The notes: generated by a model not told the origin, from the letters alone. A stretch of 64,000 bases of DNA from Vibrio fluvialis (GCF_900460245.1 NZ_UHIP01000001.1:3100001-3164000); one strand, 5' to 3'. Shown: positions 44,644 through 62,953, counted from the stretch's first letter. Numbers and translations: made by a program.

Positions 44644-45111
44644 ATGAAAGCATATCACACATACAGTGCTGTAGACGTTGCATGGAGCTTGCTTAAGCAT
44701 GCGAAAGAGCAAGGTAAATGCTTCTCCAATTTGCAGCTACAAAAACTTACCTATGTTTGCCACGGTTTATCATTGGCACACTTCCAGCGTCCTCTTGTTG
44801 TGGATGACGTATTTGCTTGGAAATTTGGTCCCGTAGTTCCTTCTGTCTATTTTCGCTTTAAATCGTATGGCAGTAACGTGATCACCGAACAATGTGATGT
44901 GGTGTTAGATCATGAAAGTGAATCTATTGTCAAAGATGTAGTATCACAACTGGGGCATTTAACCGGCCCGCAGCTTGTAGATCTGACTCACCGTGAGGGT
45001 AGTCCATGGCATCAAGTATGGGATGGCACACATCAAAAAGTGATCCCTGACCATTTGATTCAAGCTCATTACACTCAGATCAAACAATCAGGGCGAACAG
45101 CTAGCCTGTGA
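44644..45111 (+). CDS. Panacea-domain antitoxin (DUF4065)
   Basis: The 155-residue protein has the Panacea/DUF4065 signature: FSNLQLQKLTYVCHGLSLA near residue 30, FAWKFGPVVPSVYFRFKSYG near 60, and a C-terminal LTHREGSPWHQVWDG. Panacea proteins neutralise many unrelated toxins, including RelA/SpoT-type toxins. The ATG at 44644 follows GGAATAAGAAG and gives the family length; the open frame upstream has no good site. It overlaps the toxin gene by four bases. Confidence 0.85.
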   Translation: MKAYHTYSAVDVAWSLLKHAKEQGKCFSNLQLQKLTYVCHGLSLAHFQRPLVVDDVFAWKFGPVVPSVYFRFKSYGSNVITEQCDVVLDHESESIVKDVVSQLGHLTGPQLVDLTHREGSPWHQVWDGTHQKVIPDHLIQAHYTQIKQSGRTASL

Positions 45112-46319
45112 GTGATAAAGAAAAACGTGTCGTCAGTTTTCAAATTGACGACACTCCCACCGCCGAACAGGCATCAAAAAACTTCCAAGACGACTATGAG
45201 CTGTGCTTCCAAGATTTTCTTGAAAGAACGGTTGATGAAAGTGCCGCTGAAGATTTCTCATACTCCAATAACGGAGTTAAGAAAGCAGGGCGACGACTAC
45301 GCAAGAAAGAAGGCGATCTTAAATCCGCGACTGCGACCATCCAGCAGTTTCGCGCAGCCCATGAAAAACCACTGAATACTATCGCCTACCTTGTTGGTCG
45401 ATGTTGTCGAGAGCTTGGGATAGATGTTAAACCAGTGACACGACTGAAGCGTTTAGAAACCATAGTAGATAAGCTACAGCGTAAATCTCTTGATGGTGAA
45501 ACTACGAATGCGACCTGTGTAACCAATATGAACGATATTGGTGGTTGTCGGGCAATTTTCCCTGATCTTGAATCGTTGGAGAAAGCAAAAGAGCGCCTGC
45601 AAGTTACCGTAGAAAAAGTAGGTCGAATTAAGATTAAGGACATTGATGACTACATCACTAATCCTAAACCTAATGACTGCGGATACCGAAGTTTGCATGT
45701 TATATATCGTTATGACCATGCCAGCGGTAAAAGTTTTAATATAGAAGCTCAGCTACGTACTCGTCTTCAGCATCTTTGGGCGACAACAGTAGAAATCGTC
45801 GATATTTTGGAAGGTACTAAGATTAAGACGCATTCCCATAGCCCAGATGAAGACAAAGAGAAGTTGCAGGTTCAGTGGGAAGAGCTACTTTCCATCATGA
45901 GTCAGTATATTGCTGACGCCGAAGGTGCAATAGAGTTAAGCAATGACAATAGGACTCAGTTTTCAAATAGACTGATTGAATTGAATCGTGAAATCAATGC
46001 ATTGAGTCGATTGAGAAGCTTTAAAATCTTATCTGAAAAAGTTGAAGGTTGTCGTGATGGCTCAATAGAACATGTTCTGTTAGTTATTGACGAAACTTCG
46101 TTAGAAATGATTTTTAGTGAAGAGTTTGAGAATTATACCCAAGCTATCTCGGTTTACAACGCAGCTGAGAAAATGACTCGTAGTCATGCGAGATTAAACA
46201 CCCTTCTTATATCTACGAAAAATATGGGGCAACTATCAGAAGCATACCCCAACTATCTAGGTGACTGTGCTTCATTCATCACTCTGCTTGAAGACGCTAT
46301 GCAATCGGGCCAGAATTAA
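45108..46319 (+). CDS. RelA/SpoT-domain protein, likely toxSAS-type toxin
   Basis: The 403-residue protein has a nucleotide pyrophosphokinase (synthetase) domain near residues 85-250: TRLKRLETIVDKL, MNDIGGCRAIF at 141-151, DYITNPKPNDCGYRSLH at 181-197 and EAQLRTRLQHLWA at 213-225. No HD hydrolase domain is present. A C-terminal helical part of 150 residues follows. With an upstream Panacea gene, this fits toxSAS systems that pyrophosphorylate tRNA or make alarmones and can abort phage infection. The GTG start at 45108 overlaps the antitoxin stop. Confidence 0.85.
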   Translation: MSDKEKRVVSFQIDDTPTAEQASKNFQDDYELCFQDFLERTVDESAAEDFSYSNNGVKKAGRRLRKKEGDLKSATATIQQFRAAHEKPLNTIAYLVGRCCRELGIDVKPVTRLKRLETIVDKLQRKSLDGETTNATCVTNMNDIGGCRAIFPDLESLEKAKERLQVTVEKVGRIKIKDIDDYITNPKPNDCGYRSLHVIYRYDHASGKSFNIEAQLRTRLQHLWATTVEIVDILEGTKIKTHSHSPDEDKEKLQVQWEELLSIMSQYIADAEGAIELSNDNRTQFSNRLIELNREINALSRLRSFKILSEKVEGCRDGSIEHVLLVIDETSLEMIFSEEFENYTQAISVYNAAEKMTRSHARLNTLLISTKNMGQLSEAYPNYLGDCASFITLLEDAMQSGQN

Positions 46320-46505
46320 AATATATCCTGTCTTTTTATTCGCGATAGCTGTATTGCCTCATATCACAATTGGTCGAACGTACTGGTTTTTGCCTTCAAT
46401 GAAGGGGAAAGCTAATTTTTTTGTTTTAGGCTGAAAATCTTTATCAAACTTACAACTAGATGACAAAGAACTTTATGTTATGGCGTGAAGTCGGTTTTTA
46501 ATGTT

Positions 46506-46529
46506 GCCGTACCCCACGCCGTACCCAGA
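46506..46529 (+). repeat. 12-bp repeats inside the right island end
   Basis: GCCGTACCCCAC at 46506-46517 and GCCGTACCCAGA at 46518-46529 are the same tandem units as at 21189-21224, in the same orientation. The shared block is 23 bp and exact between ends (21190-21212 and 46507-46529). They lie 55 bp inside the right attachment site. Confidence 0.65.
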
Positions 46530-46564
46530 TTGATTTTTATTGAATGTGAAACCCGTCAAATACT

Positions 46565-47674
46565 TTACTTAATGCGCTCTAGAAGCACACCCGCTTCCAT
46601 GTGGTGGGTGTAAGGGAATTGGTCGAACAGTGCAAAACGGGTCACATTGTGGGTTTCGCACAAGACATCCAAGTTCTCTTTTAGTGTTTCCGGGTTACAC
46701 GAGATGTAAAGAATACGCTCGTAACCTTGCACCATCTTACAGGTGTCGATATCCATACCTGAGCGCGGTGGATCGACAAAAATAGTGTTGCAGTTGTAGC
46801 TCTTCAGATCTACGCCCGCATCTTTCAGGCGGTTAAACTCACGTTTGCCTTCCATTGCCTGAGTAAACTCTTCTGCTGACATACGGATGATCTGTACGTT
46901 GTCGATATGGTTCGCGGCAATGTTGTATTGCGCTGATTCTACAGAAGGCTTGGCCAGTTCGGTGGCCAGTACACGCTCAAAGTTTTGTGCCAGAGCCAGA
47001 GAGAAGTTGCCGTTACCACAGTACAGCTCCAGCAAGTCACCTTTACTTTCCTGGGTGCAGTCGACGGCCCATTCCAGCATTTTTTCCGCCACTTTACCGT
47101 TGGGCTGGGTAAAGCTGTTTTCAACTTGCTGATAAATGTACGGCTGGCCGTTCACGTGCAGTTTTTCCACCACGTAATCGCGATCCAGCACGATTTTCAT
47201 TTTGCGTGCGCGGCCAATCAGGTTGAGGTTGAAGCCCTCATCATTCAGGCGCTGTTTGAGTTTCTTCGCAGCCGCGGTCCACGCGTCATCCAACTGGCGG
47301 TGGTAAAGCAGCGATACCAGCACTTCACCGCTCAGCGACGAAAGGAAATCGACCTGGAACAGTTTACGACGCAGCGTGTCATCGCCTTTCATGGCATCCA
47401 TCAGCAGAGGCATCAGATCATTGATCAAACGGCTTGCCGCCGGGAACTGATCGACACGGTACTTTTCGCGGGTTTCCGGGTTGAACATGATGTAGTACAT
47501 GTCTTCGCCTTCATGCCACACGCGGAACTCAGCGCGCATACGGTAGTGTTGCTGCGGCGACTCAAACACTTCCAGCTCCGGTACCTGATAGGCCTGGAAC
47601 ATGTCGGTCAGGCGAGTGACCTTGTCGTCCAGCTGAGCTTGGTAGTGGTTCGGGTTTACGTCGAGAGTCGCCAT
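46565..47674 (-). CDS. trmA: tRNA (uracil(54)-C5)-methyltransferase TrmA, reconstituted by the island
   Basis: TrmA makes ribothymidine at position 54 of tRNAs and also modifies tmRNA. The 369-residue protein has [15 protein letters not shown], the SAM motif [24 protein letters not shown] and the catalytic Cys in [11 protein letters not shown]. The last residues (ERIK) come from the island, whereas the original tail (ERKA) remains at 21015. I chose the start [14 protein letters not shown] at 47674, seven codons inside the open frame, with AAAGGT just upstream. The gene remains functional in appearance. Confidence 0.95.
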   Translation of the reverse strand: MATLDVNPNHYQAQLDDKVTRLTDMFQAYQVPELEVFESPQQHYRMRAEFRVWHEGEDMYYIMFNPETREKYRVDQFPAASRLINDLMPLLMDAMKGDDTLRRKLFQVDFLSSLSGEVLVSLLYHRQLDDAWTAAAKKLKQRLNDEGFNLNLIGRARKMKIVLDRDYVVEKLHVNGQPYIYQQVENSFTQPNGKVAEKMLEWAVDCTQESKGDLLELYCGNGNFSLALAQNFERVLATELAKPSVESAQYNIAANHIDNVQIIRMSAEEFTQAMEGKREFNRLKDAGVDLKSYNCNTIFVDPPRSGMDIDTCKMVQGYERILYISCNPETLKENLDVLCETHNVTRFALFDQFPYTHHMEAGVLLERIK

Positions 47675-47834
47675 GGTTTTACCTTTTGGGTGCATTCAAA
47701 TAAAGAGCGCAGATTTTATTCAATCCCTCGCGCTTGTCCAGTTTTGTCCCTGAATTGGTGAAAATCGCGTCTGTAAAACTATAGCTTATGCCAATCTGAG
47801 CTAGACAATTCATTAATTGCTCAATACTATCAGC

Positions 47835-48030
47835 GCCAAGCTGGTGTGATTTAGCTACCTAGATGGCTAAATGACTGAAAAGGGAATCTGGTGAGAATCC
47901 AGAACTGACGCGCAGCGGTAAGAGAGAACGAACACTCAGGTGACACTGCAATGTGCGGGAAGTCGAGTTAGTAGGTGACAGTGCTCTCAAGTCCGAAGAC
48001 CTGCCAGCAACTGAGCGAAGAAGCGGCAAG
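47835..48030 (+). ncRNA. Cobalamin riboswitch
   Basis: The leader has the hallmarks of the B12 riboswitch: AAAAGGGAATCTGGTGAGAA (47877-47896), the CTGACGCGCAGCGGTAA segment (47903-47919), a GGGAAGTCGAGTTAG segment and the near-universal AAGTCCGAAGACCTGCC (47989-48005). It sits about 40 bases before btuB and should repress it when adenosylcobalamin is abundant. The limits are approximate. Confidence 0.93.
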
Positions 48031-48071
48031 AAGCCATGCTCAGTCGGATTAACGCGATTTAGGACAATATA

Positions 48072-49895
48072 ATGAATAAATCCCTTCTAGCGGTGGCAGT
48101 GGCGTCGCTGCTTCCTTACGCCTCTTTTTCATTCGCTCAGGACACATCCGCAGACGAAACCGTTGTGGTGACTGCGAACCGTTTTGAGCAAAAGCAAGCT
48201 TCTGTTTTATCTGCAACTACGGTGATTAGCCGTCAGGAAATCGAACAGTACCAAGCTAACTCGCTCACGGAAGTGCTGCGCCGAGTTCCGGGTGTCGAAA
48301 TTGCCCAGAATGGTGGCCGTGGTCACAACGCGTCAGTGTTTATGCGCGGTACCAACAGCGATCATGTACTGGTGCTGGTTGATGGTGTGCGTATTGACTC
48401 TGCAGCCGGTGGTGTGGCGATTAACCATTTTCCGCTAGGTTTGGTTGAACGCTTAGAAGTGATCCGTGGTCCCGGCGCGGCTATGTATGGCTCCGATGCA
48501 GTAGGTGGTGTGATCAACATTATTACCCGCTCTCATCGTGGCAATAATCTTAAGCAAGTGACAGCTGGCATTGGTAGCAACCAGACCCGTAAAGGTGATG
48601 TGGTTGCTAAGGCGGATGTGAATGAGCAAGGCCATCTGCAACTGGCGGCTGGTTTTGAGAAAACCGACGGTTACGATATCAAAAGCACACAGACGGGTGT
48701 CGATTACGGTTATGAAAGCCAGAATCTGATGGGTGGTTACGAGCATCGCTTTAATGACAACTGGCTGGGTTATGTGTCGGCCAGCTGGTTTGACAGTGAT
48801 GTGGAGTACAACTCATCAGGCAGTGTGTACCATGGTTTTTCTGATAACCAGAGTTTTACGGGTCAACTGAACTATGAAGGCGCGAAACTAAAGAGCCTCG
48901 TTACCCTCAACTACCAACAAACAGAGAATCTGGACTACAGCCAGAGTGAAGGTAAGGATAACGCCAGCACCCGTGCCAATATCGATCTGACCCAGATTCA
49001 ATGGGCCAACATCTATCAATTGAATGAGTACGTTGAGTTGGGCGGTGGTGTTGATGGGCGCCGTGAATCTCTTGGTGATGATGCACTGAGCTACGGTTCT
49101 GCTCATTCGTTGGCGGGAGAGAGCCGTGACACGAAAGGCATCTTCGGTTCAGGCAAGCTAACCATCAGCGATTGGGTACTTGAAGCTAATGTTCGTCATG
49201 ACAAGCATGATAAGTATGATGAACATACGACCTGGTCTGTTGCCGCAGGCTATCAGCTTGGTGAGTATCACCGTGTGCGAGCGTCGTACGGTACGGCTTA
49301 TAAAGCGCCGAGCTATAGCGACCTGACGACCACCCCAGATCTGGAAGCAGAAGAATCACGCAACATTGAAGTCGGTGTGTCAGGTGATTACTCATTCGCC
49401 CGTTGGAATATTTCTGCTTACGATAACAAAGTCGATAACCTGATTATTTGGTACGAAGGCAGCAGCGGTTGGTATTCAGACAACGTTGATGCCCGTATTA
49501 AAGGGCTGGAGATGGATGTTAACTTCGATACCGGTCCAATTAACCATACGCTCGTGGCTGAATTTAAAGATCATGAAGATGATAACGGTGTTCAATTGGC
49601 TCGCCGTGCGAAACAAAACTATAAGTGGATCACCTCAGCGCAATTTGGCGACGTTGAAGTCAACACCACTTACACCTTTACGGGTAAACGTCTGGATCTG
49701 CCAAAAACAGAGGCGACCGATGAGGATTACATTCCAGCCACTAATTTATGGGATGTCTCGGTGGGTTACTGGGTCAGTGACGCTTTTGTTGTGCGTACCC
49801 GAGTTGAAAACCTATTCAATGAACAGTATGAAACGGCAGTTGGGTATCGTTCGCCAGAAAGAGCGTACTACCTGAACGCGAGTTACCAGTTCTAA
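48072..49895 (+). CDS. btuB: Vitamin B12 outer-membrane receptor BtuB
   Basis: BtuB imports cobalamin across the outer membrane using TonB energy. The 607-residue protein has a signal peptide (to about residue 22), a TonB box DETVVVTA, a plug domain with RRVPGVEIAQNGGRG, MRGTNSDHVLVLVDGVR and GVINIITR, and a beta-barrel ending in a C-terminal Phe (YLNASYQF). Length and features match E. coli BtuB. The upstream cobalamin riboswitch supports the substrate. A terminator follows. Confidence 0.95.
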   Translation: MNKSLLAVAVASLLPYASFSFAQDTSADETVVVTANRFEQKQASVLSATTVISRQEIEQYQANSLTEVLRRVPGVEIAQNGGRGHNASVFMRGTNSDHVLVLVDGVRIDSAAGGVAINHFPLGLVERLEVIRGPGAAMYGSDAVGGVINIITRSHRGNNLKQVTAGIGSNQTRKGDVVAKADVNEQGHLQLAAGFEKTDGYDIKSTQTGVDYGYESQNLMGGYEHRFNDNWLGYVSASWFDSDVEYNSSGSVYHGFSDNQSFTGQLNYEGAKLKSLVTLNYQQTENLDYSQSEGKDNASTRANIDLTQIQWANIYQLNEYVELGGGVDGRRESLGDDALSYGSAHSLAGESRDTKGIFGSGKLTISDWVLEANVRHDKHDKYDEHTTWSVAAGYQLGEYHRVRASYGTAYKAPSYSDLTTTPDLEAEESRNIEVGVSGDYSFARWNISAYDNKVDNLIIWYEGSSGWYSDNVDARIKGLEMDVNFDTGPINHTLVAEFKDHEDDNGVQLARRAKQNYKWITSAQFGDVEVNTTYTFTGKRLDLPKTEATDEDYIPATNLWDVSVGYWVSDAFVVRTRVENLFNEQYETAVGYRSPERAYYLNASYQF

Positions 49896-49899
49896 CCTC

Positions 49900-49922
49900 A
49901 AGCCGCCTTCGGGCGGCTTTTG
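49900..49922 (+). terminator. Intrinsic terminator after btuB
   Basis: An AAGCCGCC/GGCGGCTT stem (49900-49907 and 49912-49919) with a TTCG loop is followed by TTTT. It lies between btuB and the next gene. Confidence 0.85.
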
Positions 49923-49938
49923 TTATCCAGAGGCAAAG

Positions 49939-50613
49939 ATGAAAAAAGTGATTGTGAGCTGGTCATCCGGCAAAGACTCGACGCTGACACTGTTGCGATT
50001 GCAAGAAGACCCACGCTACGAAGTGGTGGGGTTGTACACCACGTATGTGGCTGATGAAGTGCCGTTTCAGGCCACGCCATTGAATGTGGTCGAGATGCAG
50101 GCCGAGGCACTCGGGTTACCCTTGGTCAAGATTGCATTACCCGAAGTGTTTCCCAGTAACCCGGTCTATCAATCTCTGATTGTTGACGGGATTAAGCGCT
50201 GTGGGCTGAGTGTGGAAGCTGTCGCGTTTGGCGACATGTTCTGTAACGGCATTGCCGAGTATCGCAAAAGCTACATTGAGCCAGCTGGCTGGGAATGCGT
50301 GTTGCCGTTACTGGGCGAAGACTCGTCTGCGCTGGCTCAGGAAATCGTAGCGCGCGGCATTGTAACGCTGGTGGTCACCACGGATGGTCAGGCGTTGGAT
50401 GCATCCTATTGTGGGCAATGGTACAGCACTGAGTTTATCCAAAGCTTACCGGAGAATGTGGATCCCTGTGGTGAAGATGGTGAATTCCACACATTAGTGA
50501 CATTTGCGCCTGGGTTCCGACAGCCTATTCAACTTACTTTGACGCATGTGCAACGTGGCGAGCGGTTTTGCCATCAACGTTATCAGGCATCGCTGGAGGA
50601 GATTGAGCAGTAG
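49939..50613 (+). CDS. N-type ATP pyrophosphatase (diphthine-ammonia ligase-like)
   Basis: The 224-residue protein has the PP-loop SWSSGKDST at residues 8-16, the mark of the N-type ATP pyrophosphatase superfamily. FGDMFCNGIAEYRKSY and VVTTDGQALDASYCGQ are typical of the DUF71 branch, to which archaeal/eukaryotic diphthine-ammonia ligase belongs. Bacteria lack diphthamide, so the substrate is unknown. It follows btuB after 43 bases, with a B12-related context that suggests a role in corrinoid metabolism; this is a guess. Confidence 0.75.
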   Translation: MKKVIVSWSSGKDSTLTLLRLQEDPRYEVVGLYTTYVADEVPFQATPLNVVEMQAEALGLPLVKIALPEVFPSNPVYQSLIVDGIKRCGLSVEAVAFGDMFCNGIAEYRKSYIEPAGWECVLPLLGEDSSALAQEIVARGIVTLVVTTDGQALDASYCGQWYSTEFIQSLPENVDPCGEDGEFHTLVTFAPGFRQPIQLTLTHVQRGERFCHQRYQASLEEIEQ

Positions 50614-50686
50614 TTGCCTATTCACAAAGAGGGAGTATGATCGGAGCGTTTTCTTTTCCGACTGATGCTAACCATCGGGGTATTGC

Positions 50687-51487
50687 GTGTCTGAACATCC
50701 TCAATATAAAGCGCTTATTTTTGATTCCGGCGTGGGTGGGTTGTCTGTCTATCGAGAGATACAGGCGCGTCTGCCGCAAGTAAGTTACACCTACCTGTTT
50801 GATAACGCTGCCTATCCTTATGGCGAGTTGGCTCAGGAAACGTTACTGCAGCGCGTTGATATGCTGATCACACAGTTGGTGGCCGAGCAAGGGTTCGATA
50901 TCGTCGTGATCGCCTGTAATACTGCCAGCACGGTTGTTCTGCCACGTCTGCGGGCGAAACTCTCTATTCCGGTGGTTGGTGTTGTGCCAGCGATAAAGCC
51001 AGCCTCCATGTTAGCCAGTAAAGCAGTTGGGCTTATCGCCACTCCTGCAACAATTACACGGCAGTATACGCATGATCTGATCCGCGATTTCTCTTCTGAT
51101 AAAAATGTCGAACTGCTGGGCTCAACACGTCTGGTCGATATGGCGGAAGAAAAGCTGCGTGGTAAAGCCGTTGATATGGATGAATTGGCAAGTATCTTAA
51201 GTCCGCTTCGTCAGCAAATTGATGTCGCTGTACTTGGCTGCACCCATTTCCCTCTTATTAAAGAAGAAATTCAGGCGGTATTAGGCAAGGATGTCATGCT
51301 GGTGGATTCGGGAGAAGCGATTGCAAGGCGGGTACAAGATTTACTGCGTTTAGAGACAGGCTGTGCACAAGGACATCGACACAGCATTTTCTCCAGTGCG
51401 CCTCCCTGGGAGGAAGACGCACTGAATGAAAAGCTGGAACAACTAGGATTTAGTCCTGTTCGTCCATTCCCTCTTCAGGGTGCTTAG
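50687..51487 (+). CDS. murI: Glutamate racemase MurI
   Basis: MurI makes D-glutamate for peptidoglycan. The 266-residue protein has the substrate motif [13 protein letters not shown] near residue 13, the two catalytic cysteines in VIACNTAST and LGCTHFPLI, and the family length. The GTG at 50687 follows a GGGGTA site. Its last 38 bases overlap the convergent RRM gene. In vibrios and enterobacteria murI lies between btuB and an rRNA operon, as here. Confidence 0.95.
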   Translation: MSEHPQYKALIFDSGVGGLSVYREIQARLPQVSYTYLFDNAAYPYGELAQETLLQRVDMLITQLVAEQGFDIVVIACNTASTVVLPRLRAKLSIPVVGVVPAIKPASMLASKAVGLIATPATITRQYTHDLIRDFSSDKNVELLGSTRLVDMAEEKLRGKAVDMDELASILSPLRQQIDVAVLGCTHFPLIKEEIQAVLGKDVMLVDSGEAIARRVQDLLRLETGCAQGHRHSIFSSAPPWEEDALNEKLEQLGFSPVRPFPLQGA

Positions 51488-51911
51488 GATCATTCGCAAT
51501 TCGTACCTTTAATGTACGCTGCATATAATCCTGCTCATTTAAAGCATCGATGGCCGCTTGTGCATGACCGGCGGCCATAACCACAAAACCAAACCCACGA
51601 CGCTTACCCGTACGTTTATCCTTCATTAAGCGAACAGCAAACACATCACCATGTTCTGCGAACAGATCGCGCACATGGGATTCATTCGCCTTGTAAGGCA
51701 AGTTACCAACATACAGTGTTTTGGTTGCAGTCGAAGACTCGTCATGAGACTCCTTGGGTGAAGAAGTAGAAGTAAAAAGTTTAAAGATAATAGCTGCAGC
51801 CACTACACCAAGAACAAAACTCACCGAAGGATGAGTCGATACCTGAGAGAAAATAACAGCGCCCAGAATAACCAGCGCGATAATCCATAACATCGATTTA
51901 TTAGAGTTCAT
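51450..51911 (-). CDS. RNA-recognition-motif protein with membrane helices
   Basis: The 153-residue protein has two N-terminal hydrophobic helices (about residues 7-25 and 28-45), a short linker and one RRM domain with both RNP motifs: RNP2 LYVGNL near residue 66 and RNP1 RRGFGFVVM near residue 108. It is probably membrane-anchored, with the RRM in the cytoplasm. Similar RRM proteins are common in vibrios, with unknown targets. The overlap of its 3' end with murI is convergent. Confidence 0.85.
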   Translation of the reverse strand: MNSNKSMLWIIALVILGAVIFSQVSTHPSVSFVLGVVAAAIIFKLFTSTSSPKESHDESSTATKTLYVGNLPYKANESHVRDLFAEHGDVFAVRLMKDKRTGKRRGFGFVVMAAGHAQAAIDALNEQDYMQRTLKVRIANDPKHPEEGMDEQD

Positions 51912-52103
51912 ATTGAAATACTACTTATCAGATAAAAATAAGATGCATGTCTACGATTAACAAAATAGACACATGAATCTTACGTATATGCTTGGTTTTT
52001 TTCCAACCAATTGCTGTGACCCCCCTCAAATGTTGGAATTTTATTCGATAAACAGCGATTTGCTGGCTTTTTAATCGAACGAAAAATTATTTGAAAAAAG
52101 TGC

Positions 52104-52131
52104 TTGTCATAATTCCAGACCTCCCTATAAT
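52104..52131 (+). promoter_or_regulatory. rRNA operon promoter P1
   Basis: TTGTCA (52104-52109) and TATAAT (52126-52131) with a 16-bp spacer are followed by a GC-rich discriminator (GCCGCCTC). An A+T-rich stretch upstream could act as an UP element. This is typical of rrn P1 promoters. Confidence 0.8.
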
Positions 52132-52210
52132 GCCGCCTCACCGACACGGAGTGAGACAAACATCACAAAGTGGTTAGCGGTGAAGAGTTAAGAAAGTTTG
52201 AAAATAACTG

Positions 52211-52238
52211 TTGACTCTCAGAAATTTAAGCGTATTAT
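52211..52238 (+). promoter_or_regulatory. rRNA operon promoter P2
   Basis: TTGACT (52211-52216) and TATTAT (52233-52238) are separated by 16 bp, followed by ACGCACCCC. A boxA-like antitermination sequence (GCTCTTTAACAAT) lies downstream at 52287-52299. Confidence 0.75.
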
Positions 52239-52449
52239 ACGCACCCCTAGCGACAGTGCTTTGAAAGCAAGGTCGATAGCGGAAAAGCTCTTTAACAATA
52301 TAAACCTATCAATCTGTGTGGGCACTCGTTGATGATAATCGCAAAAGATTTATCAATGAACTGAGTGACCAATTTGATACTTCGGTATCGAGCACAGTCA
52401 ATTCAACATTACATAGTAATGTTATCAGTATTCATTGAGCCAAAACTTT

Positions 52450-54001
<1,552 letters not shown>

Positions 54002-54101
54002 TACGAATGATTATTGCGATGAGTGTTCACACAGATTGATAGTGTTTAATAAAGTGAAGAGATTCGTACCTCTGCCCTTTAGTGCGGAGATACACTGCTG
54101 T

Positions 54102-54177
54102 GTCCCGTTCGTCTAGAGGCCTAGGACACCGCCCTTTCACGGCGGTAACAGGGGTTCGACTCCCCTACGGGATACCA
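54102..54177 (+). tRNA. tRNA-Glu (UUC)
   Basis: A full cloverleaf of 76 bases with encoded CCA lies in the 16S-23S spacer. The anticodon loop CTTTCAC gives UUC, and the T-arm GGGGTTCGACTCCCC is normal. The first acceptor pair is G-U. Confidence 0.96.
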
Positions 54178-54478
54178 TCTTTAAAGGTTTTACCTTTAGA
54201 ATCTTTAAAAATGGTTTCTTTCTGATACAGAAAGTGAATCTTGCTCTTTAACAATTTGGAAAGCTGACAAAACAACAATTTATTGTTGTTTGTAAAGTTC
54301 TCAATGTATTCCTGAATGGAATACACCAACAAACACATTCAAGTGTGCTTGGTATCGAAGCTTACTGATTCAGTAAGTCTTCAAATTGAGTCCGGCAAAA
54401 TCAGTCACACACTCATGAAAAATAAATGTGTGACACCTAGGTTGTTTAACAACAACCCGAAACTCCTTCGGGTTGTAT
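54178..54478 (+). other. 16S-23S spacer and 23S leader, operon 1
   Basis: The spacer carries a second boxA-like sequence (GCTCTTTAACAATTTGG) near 54243-54259 and the processing stems flanking 23S. Most of it is shared with operon 2, apart from the segment around the tRNA genes. Confidence 0.75.
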
Positions 54479-57366
<2,888 letters not shown>

Positions 57367-57458
57367 ACAACACCCAAGGGGTTTTGTAGTGGACTCAAAG
57401 CTAAGCGCATAAGAATGTGTTGAGAGAACGAAAAACAGCTTTCCGAATTTTAAGAATT

Positions 57459-57578
57459 TGCTTGGCGACCATAGCGTTTTGGACCCACCTGATCCCATTC
57501 CGAACTCAGAAGTGAAACGAAACAGCGTCGATGGTAGTGTGGGGTCTCCCCATGTGAGAGTAGAACATCGCCAGGCTT
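57459..57578 (+). rRNA. 5S ribosomal RNA, copy 1
   Basis: TGCTTGGCGACC to CGCCAGGCTT is about 120 bases and has the 5S core CCCATTCCGAACTCAGAAGT. It lies 92 bases after 23S. Confidence 0.95.
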
Positions 57579-57593
57579 TAATTTGCACTTGCT

Positions 57594-57642
57594 TAAACTT
57601 TAAGCAAGTCACCATAGGGCTCTAAAAAACTTAGAGTTTTAT
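57594..57642 (+). terminator. Weak terminator-like hairpins after operon 1
   Basis: CTTAAA/TTTAAG with extension (ACTTGCTTAAA and TTTAAGCAAGT near 57586-57609) forms a stem without a T-tract. CTCTAA/TTAGAG (57621-57636) is followed by TTTTAT. Either may end operon 1, but both are weak. Confidence 0.4.
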
Positions 57643-57643
57643 G

Positions 57644-57671
57644 TTGACTTTCACGGTGTGAAGCGTAATAT
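57644..57671 (+). promoter_or_regulatory. Promoter of the second rRNA operon
   Basis: TTGACT (57644-57649) and TAATAT (57666-57671) with a 16-bp spacer are followed by ACGCGTCC. A boxA-like GCTCTTTAACAA follows at 57709-57720. It matches P2 of operon 1 more than P1. Confidence 0.65.
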
Positions 57672-57871
57672 ACGCGTCCTGCCTACGTGCTAACGCACTG
57701 AAAGCAAAGCTCTTTAACAATATAAACCTATCAATCTGTGTGGGCACTCGTTGATGATAATCGCAAAAGATTTATCAATGAACTGAGTGACCAATTTGAT
57801 ACTTCGGTATCGAGCACAGTCAATTCAACATTACATAGTAATGTTATCAGTATTCATTGAGCCAAAACTTT

Positions 57872-59423
<1,552 letters not shown>

Positions 59424-59488
59424 TACGAATGATTATTGCGATGAGTGTTCACACAGATTGATGGTTTATACGTTTTAGAGACGATACT

Positions 59489-59565
59489 GGGTCTGTAGCT
59501 CAGGTGGTTAGAGCGTTCGCCTGATAAGCGAGAGGTCGGTGGTTCGAGTCCACTCAGACCCACCA
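59489..59565 (+). tRNA. tRNA-Ile (GAU)
   Basis: The 77-base cloverleaf with encoded CCA has the anticodon loop CTGATAA (GAU) and a GGGTCTG/CAGACCC acceptor stem. It is the first of two tRNAs in the operon 2 spacer. Confidence 0.97.
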
Positions 59566-59607
59566 ATCTTCCTCCCAGAGGATTGGCACACAGTATCAAC
59601 ACCTGAT

Positions 59608-59683
59608 GGGGCTATAGCTCAGCTGGGAGAGCGCCTGCCTTGCACGCAGGAGGTCAGCAGTTCGATCCTGCTTAGCTCCACCA
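59608..59683 (+). tRNA. tRNA-Ala (UGC)
   Basis: The 76-base cloverleaf with encoded CCA has the anticodon loop CTTGCAC (UGC). It lies 42 bases after tRNA-Ile, the standard Ile-Ala spacer arrangement. Confidence 0.97.
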
Positions 59684-59975
59684 TCTTTAAGCACATTTGC
59701 TTAAGTGTTCTTAAACATGGTTTTCAGTAGAAAATCTGCTCTTTAACAATTTGGAAAGCTGACAAAACAATCTTTTAAAAGATTGTTTGTAAAGTTCTCA
59801 ATGTATTCCTTAACGGAATACACCAACAAACACATTCAAGTGTGCTTGGTATCGAAGCTTACTGTTTCAGTAAGTCTTCAAATTGAGTCCGGCAAAATCA
59901 GTCACACACTCATGAAAAATAAATGTGTGACACCTAGGTTGTTTAACAACAACCCGAAACTCCTTCGGGTTGTAT

Positions 59976-62861
<2,886 letters not shown>

Positions 62862-62953
62862 ACAACACCCAAGGGGTTTTGTAGTGGACTCAAAGCTAAG
62901 CGCATAAGAATGTGTTGAGAGAACGAAAAACAGCTTTCCGAATTTTAAGAATT

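Larger units (their letters stand above)
21034..46609. mobile_element. 25.6-kb genomic island integrated in the 3' end of trmA
   Basis: A 26-bp direct repeat with one mismatch flanks the region (21034-21059 and 46584-46609). It is identical over GCTTCCATGTGGTGGGT and lies in the codons for the C-terminal [11 protein letters not shown] of TrmA. A tyrosine integrase sits just inside the left end. The contents are typical cargo: Gp2-like genes, AlpA, RNase H, transporters, a Gabija pair, RadC, a reverse transcriptase and a toxin-antitoxin pair. The base composition is visibly more A+T-rich than the core. The gene set recalls V. cholerae VSP-II, but the insertion site differs. Confidence 0.88.
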
